This document shows, piece by piece, positions 26,927 through 31,411 of a stretch of DNA of 31,411 nt; the first letter of the stretch is position 1; every line of letters begins with the position of its first letter. Where the stretch lies: contig DADI01000034.1 in NCBI GenBank assembly GCA_002494975.1, positions 1 to 31,411 of the forward strand, written 5' to 3'. The position numbers were made by a program, and so were the translations under genes. This DNA comes from Euryarchaeota archaeon UBA556 (GTDB taxonomy: Archaea; Thermoplasmatota; Poseidoniia; Poseidoniales; Thalassarchaeaceae). Under the pieces are notes generated by a model. It was not told the DNA's origin and made no database searches. It worked only from the letters and a program-made list of their open reading frames with translations.

Positions 26927-27904
26927 TCATGCCTCCGCTTTAGCCGCTGCTGCTGCTTTAGCTGCTTTCTTCTCACGCTTAGCCTTCTCTTTCTGTGCTC
27001 TTTTAGCAAGTTCCATATCTACTCTTTCTTGATGAACGACAGGTAGAAGTCTTGTACGGTCTGCATCAAACCAAAGATCTTCTCTTGAATAGCCAGACAT
27101 ACCATCATACTCATTTGACATAAAGAATGATTCGAAAGGACAGGCTTCTGCGCATAAACCACAGAACATACATCTTCCAATATCTATACGGCCAGATACA
27201 ATATCAACTTCAGCCGGCTTTAATGACGAAATTTCGACTGATTCAATACCGGAACCATCTTGCCAGCGAACAGTTGCTTTGTCGCCACTAATATCTATTA
27301 CTTCAGCAAAATCATACTGTTGAGGAGGGGCTTTGTGTTCTAAAACTAAGTCGAAATTCTCGATTTCTTCAAAATCATCTTTCTTTCGTGCAGCTAAGCC
27401 GCCAGATTCAATCTCACTTCCAAGACCATGCCATTCATCATCTTCTTCGGTCGTATCGAGAACATTTACACGTGTTTCTGAAGTCATATGAAGACAATCA
27501 TTTGGGCACGCTTTGACGCATGCTTTGCAAGCCGTACAAGTCTCCCAAACAATCCCTATTCTTCCATTATAATTTCCTGGGACGAAAAGCCAAGGTTCCA
27601 TATCCTCAAGTCTTTCATAGGGGAACATGATTGTAACAGGTCTTTCTAAGAAAGGAAGTGCAGGTGATGACTCACGATCTGCTGCATAAACTTGGCCTGA
27701 AGATGGATGATTATCTCCAATCCTCTCAAGAGTATATTCATCGGTCAAATTAGTTTGCTGACCGTGGTAATTATTCTTAAGAAATTTTGCTTTACCAATG
27801 TAAGGGACGGTTCTAAGGGCTGTTTTCATGGTAATCCACATTGGTTTAATTACCAAGTTCCTGAAATTTGGTGTTGCGTGAGGGTGTCCTGTATTATAAT
27901 CCAT
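26927..27904 (-). CDS. nuoI: Complex I Fe-S subunit I with large inter-cluster insert
   Basis: A 325-residue ferredoxin-like subunit that passes electrons through two 4Fe-4S clusters (N6a/N6b) towards NuoB. Both motifs are intact: Cys123/126/129/133 (CTACKACVKACP) and Cys245/248/251/255 (CMFCGLCAEACP). In most NuoI proteins the motifs are about 30 residues apart and the protein is about 160-200 long. Here they are 112 apart. The insert starts with an acidic segment (EEDDEW, DDFEEIENFD), then YDFAEVIDISGDKATVRW and an ESVEISSLKPAE strand, which reads like a small SH3/Tudor-like barrel. The C-terminus is a Lys/Ala-rich charged helix (298-325). Start ATG with a near-perfect AGGAGGTGA five bases upstream. 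Confidence 0.94.
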   Translation of the reverse strand: MDYNTGHPHATPNFRNLVIKPMWITMKTALRTVPYIGKAKFLKNNYHGQQTNLTDEYTLERIGDNHPSSGQVYAADRESSPALPFLERPVTIMFPYERLEDMEPWLFVPGNYNGRIGIVWETCTACKACVKACPNDCLHMTSETRVNVLDTTEEDDEWHGLGSEIESGGLAARKKDDFEEIENFDLVLEHKAPPQQYDFAEVIDISGDKATVRWQDGSGIESVEISSLKPAEVDIVSGRIDIGRCMFCGLCAEACPFESFFMSNEYDGMSGYSREDLWFDADRTRLLPVVHQERVDMELAKRAQKEKAKREKKAAKAAAAAKAEA

Positions 27905-27915
27905 TTTTTCACCTC

Positions 27916-29490
27916 CTATTCTCTTCTACTTCCTGGATATGCTTTATCCAATGTTTGAGTATTATATGGTCTTCTAGAGTATTCTAATGCATCTTTATCT
28001 TCATCTATAGCATATATGACGAATAGTGCAATTGCGACTATACTAATCAATGGTGGAACCCAAATCGGCCATCCTGAAGAAGACCATACCTCTAGACGAA
28101 GGTACATTGCAATTGCTAAATTTACTATAGAAAGAGGTAATAAATATCTCCAACCAAATTCAAGAATCTGATCAGTTCTAATTCTATGTAATGAAGCACG
28201 AACCCAAACAAAGAAAGCAAATAATAGCCATGCTTTCAGTAAAACTACAACTATACCAGGTATAATTAAAAATAGATTTTCAAAGATAAAACCTACTCCT
28301 GGGGCGATTGAAAGCCAATCTTGGAATGGAAATTCCCATCCTCCAAGGAAGAACAAAGCAAATAGAATACAAGCAGCATAAGCACGCATCATTTCAACTG
28401 CAAACATTAGGCCCCATCTTATACCTCCATACTCAGTCCACCAACCTTCTACAAGTTCAGCCTCTGCTTCAGGCATATCGAAAGGTATCCTTTCAACTTC
28501 TGCTATCATTGTGATCAAGAAAAGTGCCGCGCCTAATGGCAATATGAATATATTCCAAGTATCGGAATTTTCTATTTGGAAGTCGACTATTTCTAGAATA
28601 TTGAATGACCCACTAACTACTGCTATTGAAAGAACTGTAATTAGCAGTGGTATCTCATATGCTGTTAATTGCGCTGCGGATCGCATTCCACCAATGAGAG
28701 TATATTTGTTATTAGACGCCCAACCTGCAAAGAAAACACCTAGAGGTGCTATTCCAAAGATAGCCATCAAGAAAAGAAGAGATAAGTCAGGATTTGCCGC
28801 CCAAATATGAGGCCCGAAGGGTATGAAGGTATAGCACATAATTGTGGTTGCAATAATGATTACAGGGGCAACTTCGAAGACTAATTTATCTGCCTTTTCA
28901 GGAATCAAATGTTCCTTTGTAGCGAATTTAAGAAAATCAGCTAATGCTTGGAAAAAGCCAGGAAATAGAAACCAAATACCATGATAACCTCTATTCCCTA
29001 CTCTATTTATCGTATCTAAATGATGCTCATTACCAAAAGATGAATTGAGGGTTCGATTAATCATACCTATAGGGGCTCCCATCCCCATTGGTAACTTATT
29101 CCACCAATCTCCTGCGGTTGAAGGCCCTTCGCCGATCCATAAACTTCGAAGTGAGGTAGTGGCACCGATTCTATCCATCAGACGACCTATGAATTTTCTC
29201 TCAATATATGGGACTACCATGAGAGTCAACATCATTGTAGCAAAAACTACAGTACACATTATTGTAGAAACGAAAAATGCTTCGAGAGAGGGTTGAATAT
29301 CTGCAAATCCTGATTGCAGATTTATTTCTGAACCTATCACGATTGGCTCTTCCAAAAACCATCTTGGACGAGTAATTGAAAATTCTAAATCGATATCACT
29401 TGAAGGCAGAGTGTCATGAGTTTTGTCCATAGACCATCCAATAATTGATTCCGTCCAACCACGAATGTCCAACCAATCGCTACTTGCCAT
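27916..29490 (-). CDS. nuoH: Complex I membrane subunit H with N-terminal extension and insert
   Basis: A 524-residue subunit (usual 320-345) that forms the quinone-chamber floor at the junction of the two arms. The family core is present: PYIERKFIGRLMDRIG (94-109), PGFFQALADFLKFATKEHLI (177-196), NNKYTLIGGMRSAAQLTAYE and the acidic loop EVERIPFDMPEAEAELVEGW. Three departures are visible. A roughly 60-residue hydrophilic N-terminal extension precedes the first helix. About 55 extra residues (110-165) lie between the ERK loop and the PGFFQALAD helix. A longer C-terminus of about two helices follows the usual end. ATG start with AGGTGAG 8 bases upstream; 9 bases after nuoD. Confidence 0.94.
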   Translation of the reverse strand: MASSDWLDIRGWTESIIGWSMDKTHDTLPSSDIDLEFSITRPRWFLEEPIVIGSEINLQSGFADIQPSLEAFFVSTIMCTVVFATMMLTLMVVPYIERKFIGRLMDRIGATTSLRSLWIGEGPSTAGDWWNKLPMGMGAPIGMINRTLNSSFGNEHHLDTINRVGNRGYHGIWFLFPGFFQALADFLKFATKEHLIPEKADKLVFEVAPVIIIATTIMCYTFIPFGPHIWAANPDLSLLFLMAIFGIAPLGVFFAGWASNNKYTLIGGMRSAAQLTAYEIPLLITVLSIAVVSGSFNILEIVDFQIENSDTWNIFILPLGAALFLITMIAEVERIPFDMPEAEAELVEGWWTEYGGIRWGLMFAVEMMRAYAACILFALFFLGGWEFPFQDWLSIAPGVGFIFENLFLIIPGIVVVLLKAWLLFAFFVWVRASLHRIRTDQILEFGWRYLLPLSIVNLAIAMYLRLEVWSSSGWPIWVPPLISIVAIALFVIYAIDEDKDALEYSRRPYNTQTLDKAYPGSRRE

Positions 29491-29499
29491 AATCTCAAC

Positions 29500-30636
29500 T
29501 CACCTATCAGTCTCACCAATACATGGATCAAATGAACCCATAATTGCAGGAATATCTGCCACCTTGTATCCAATCATACATTTTGAGGCATAAGGAATTG
29601 TAATGAACATCGGTGAACGAATAGACACCCGATAAGGCATCTTACCGCGACCTTCACCGCCGCCTGCTATGTAGAACATTGATTCGCCGCGACTGTCCTC
29701 GAAATGATGGGATCCCGATGTTCCTTCTGGCGCTCTTGTTGGTGCTTTGCCCAGAATCTTAGCATCTCCAGGCTCATGATATGTTTCTGCTCCGCCTGGA
29801 ATCTTATCTAATGCTTGGAGAACTAAATTAGCACTCTGCCTCATTTCTTCAACTCTAATGCGGTAGCGATCATAACAGTCAGCACCCTTGATTGAAGAAC
29901 GTTCTACAGCAGGTGTCCAATCAAGCTCTGAATATACTGAATATGGGTGAGATGTACGAATATCATGATTCACTCCTGCTGCACGAATATTCGGTCCTGA
30001 AACTCCATGATTCATCATTTCTTCAGGTTTAGCATAGCCTACACCTTGGCTGCGAATTAAAAACACAGTAGATTCATCGAAAAGAGCTTCATATTCTTGT
30101 ATTCGATCTAGGAACAACTTCAACTTATGCCGAGCTCTTAGAGCGAAACCATGCGGTAAATCTCTCTTGACGCCCCCTATACGAGGAAAATTATAATGCA
30201 TTCTAGAACCACCAAGTTCTTGCAATAAATCCATCATCATCTCTCTTTCACGGAGGCACCAAACCATTACGCTCAGATTACCAATATCTGGACCATAAGC
30301 ACCTAACCACATTAAGTGACTAGCTATTCTCTGAATTTCTACTGCTATTAATCGAATATATTCTGCACGTTCTGGAACTTCAACACCAAGTAAATCTTCA
30401 GCCGCATATATGTAAGCATGAGACCAAGTATTAGCAGAAGCATAACACAGCCTATCACAATATGTTGTTATCTGAGTAAAATCTCGAGATTCACAGATTT
30501 TTTCTACTCCTCGATGAATGTATCCAAGATCAGGCTCAGTATCCACTACTGTTTCACCGTCAACTTTCACCTTAAGTGTCCAAAGTCCATGAGTCATCGG
30601 ATGTTGAGGCCCCATTGAAATCCACATTTCTGCCAT
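29500..30636 (-). CDS. nuoD: Complex I subunit D (49-kDa, quinone-site subunit)
   Basis: A 378-residue cytoplasmic subunit, evolved from [NiFe]-hydrogenase large chains, that forms the quinone pocket with NuoB. GPQHPMTHG (9-17) holds the quinone-site histidine (His16). DRLCYAS (61-67) aligns with the usual DRxDY segment; the tyrosine (Tyr65) remains but the preceding aspartate is cysteine. The C-terminus is DPCIGETDR instead of the more usual D-I/V-V-F-G-E-x-D-R. AEYIRLIAVEIQRIASHLMW is canonical. NuoC and NuoD are separate genes here, unlike E. coli. ATG 30636 is used: GAGGTGG lies five bases before it, and the frame extends three codons to a GTG. Confidence 0.95.
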   Translation of the reverse strand: MAEMWISMGPQHPMTHGLWTLKVKVDGETVVDTEPDLGYIHRGVEKICESRDFTQITTYCDRLCYASANTWSHAYIYAAEDLLGVEVPERAEYIRLIAVEIQRIASHLMWLGAYGPDIGNLSVMVWCLREREMMMDLLQELGGSRMHYNFPRIGGVKRDLPHGFALRARHKLKLFLDRIQEYEALFDESTVFLIRSQGVGYAKPEEMMNHGVSGPNIRAAGVNHDIRTSHPYSVYSELDWTPAVERSSIKGADCYDRYRIRVEEMRQSANLVLQALDKIPGGAETYHEPGDAKILGKAPTRAPEGTSGSHHFEDSRGESMFYIAGGGEGRGKMPYRVSIRSPMFITIPYASKCMIGYKVADIPAIMGSFDPCIGETDR

Positions 30637-30646
30637 TTTTTCCACC

Positions 30647-31300
30647 TCATTTTACTCTGTTAGAATCTACTGGTTTACGCATAAAACCTTGAGCATCGTC
30701 ATACATTTCTTCAAATCCATGATAACGTAATTTGTGTTGTTTTTGTAGGGGATGGAAACCTACTGGCGATTCATGAGGATTGAGAACTCTACGCATTCCT
30801 TCATGGCCATCAAAATCAATTCCAACTAAATCCCACGTTTCTTTTTCGTTCCAATCGGCTCCTACCCAAATGTCTTGCACACTTGCAACGGAAGGAGTTC
30901 TAGTTTCTTGAATCTTGACACTGATTTGAATTTCTAAAGGAACGTCCTTACCTTTGACTTTAGAAAAGTCCACTATATTTGGAATAACTAAACCCCCTTC
31001 AATAACGGGATTTTTTATCCCCGTTCTCAAGAAATGATAAACCACTTCCCATGTTTTATCACTGGATTCAGGCCAGTGAATTCCAGTAATCATTGAGCAA
31101 TGATCTACTTCATATTTATTTTTTAAATCTTCAGCGACCTTACGCCAGTTTTCAGGCGACACGGAAGCGTTGACTATAGGTCTGTTTTGAGTTCCGCTAG
31201 TTCGGACATCTACTGAAGATTCAACACCGTCCATCTTATCCAAAGCCTCTGCTAATTTCTCAGCCGCCGCTTGTTGTATTTTTTCAGAAACGATTGGCAT
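30647..31300 (-). CDS. nuoC: Complex I subunit C (30-kDa)
   Basis: A 217-residue cytoplasmic subunit that scaffolds the peripheral arm. The family signature ETWDLVGIDFDGHEGMRRVL is present, followed by NPHESPVGFHPLQKQHKL. The N-terminal 35 residues (EKIQQAAAEKLAEALDKMDG) are a predicted helix and somewhat longer than in many relatives. Start ATG at 31300 with GAGG about 8 bases before it. It begins 9 bases after the nuoB stop and ends 10 bases before the nuoD ATG, so it is firmly within the operon. Confidence 0.92.
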   Translation of the reverse strand: MPIVSEKIQQAAAEKLAEALDKMDGVESSVDVRTSGTQNRPIVNASVSPENWRKVAEDLKNKYEVDHCSMITGIHWPESSDKTWEVVYHFLRTGIKNPVIEGGLVIPNIVDFSKVKGKDVPLEIQISVKIQETRTPSVASVQDIWVGADWNEKETWDLVGIDFDGHEGMRRVLNPHESPVGFHPLQKQHKLRYHGFEEMYDDAQGFMRKPVDSNRVK

Positions 31301-31309
31301 AAAAATTCC

Positions 31310-31411
31310 TCAAATATCTCCAACAATTATCGGAGCTTCACTTTCTAACCTAGAATGACTCGGCATTGCACCTATACGAATGATTTTCTCTCTTAATTTT
31401 CCAAATCCATC
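31310..31411 (-). CDS. nuoB: Complex I subunit B, C-terminal 33 residues only
   Basis: The minus strand reads an open frame from the right edge to a TGA at 31310-31312: DGFGKLREKIIRIG, then AMPSHSRLESEAPIIVGDI. The opening DGFGKLREKI matches the segment after the conserved RPEALI near the C-terminus of NuoB, the subunit that holds the last Fe-S cluster (N2). Position directly ahead of nuoC agrees. The cluster-binding cysteines lie outside the window. Confidence 0.8.
   Translation of the reverse strand, partial: DGFGKLREKIIRIGAMPSHSRLESEAPIIVGDI

Noticed and set aside
29500-30636. NuoD as a [NiFe]-hydrogenase large subunit
   Set aside because: The second Cys of each CxxC pair is missing, and the GPQHPMTHG and complex I operon context identify NuoD.

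Overview
The window reads as a gene-dense, AT-rich chromosome segment of a planktonic euryarchaeon. The best guess is Marine Group II (Poseidoniales, Thermoplasmatota) or a close relative. The grounds are: archaeal or archaeal-eukaryal information genes (aIF1A, RIO1 kinase, a Dim2/Pno1-like KH protein, an Lhr helicase); archaeal membrane families (DUF63, presenilin-like protease); an archaeal-style complex I cluster with split nuoJ; Asp/Gly/Cys calcium-repeat surface proteins of a kind I associate with marine archaea; and archaeal promoter signals. The clade is an inference from gene content, not from an alignment. There are no insertion sequences, CRISPR arrays, rRNA or tRNA genes that I can recognise. 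No stretch above about 115 bases lacks a gene.

Left part (1-7135): the 5' part of a small membrane protein on the minus strand, then four plus-strand genes. These are a lipoprotein with calcium-repeat and PI-PLC-X-like domains, an Lhr-family helicase, a small UPF0200/dephospho-CoA-kinase-like P-loop kinase, and a tandem TPM-domain protein with a polyglycine tail. Middle (7144-12231): on the minus strand a dCMP deaminase, a 103-residue single-pass membrane protein with a metal-binding-type motif, and folC; on the plus strand a presenilin-like intramembrane protease and serS; then a DUF4126 membrane protein convergent with serS.

Minus-strand operons (12315-31411): an acyl-CoA carboxylase/crotonase block ordered mccB-liuC-biotin carboxylase-biotin carrier, matching the leucine-degradation (liu) gene order, with the carboxylase alpha chain split into two proteins. 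Next come a DUF63 protein and the aIF1A-RIO1-KH block for initiation and small-subunit maturation. The rest is a complex I cluster transcribed nuoB-C-D-H-I-J1-J2-K-L-M-N. It runs off the right edge inside nuoB, and no NADH-input genes (nuoE/F/G) are present in the window.

Two initiation styles are visible. Several genes at the head of a transcript have an AT-rich TATA-like box about 25-31 bases upstream of the ATG and no Shine-Dalgarno motif, which suggests leaderless mRNAs. Operon-internal genes mostly carry GGTGA/GAGGT-type ribosome sites 4-8 bases before the start, often with ATGA (once TTGA) stop-start overlaps.

I see no clear undescribed stand-alone system. The most unusual material is lineage-specific elaboration of standard machines: a roughly 80-100-residue insert with an SH3-like stretch between the two Fe-S motifs of NuoI, an insert and N-terminal extension in NuoH, a His-rich loop in NuoL, Cys substitutions in NuoD, and a eukaryote-like acidic tail on aIF1A.
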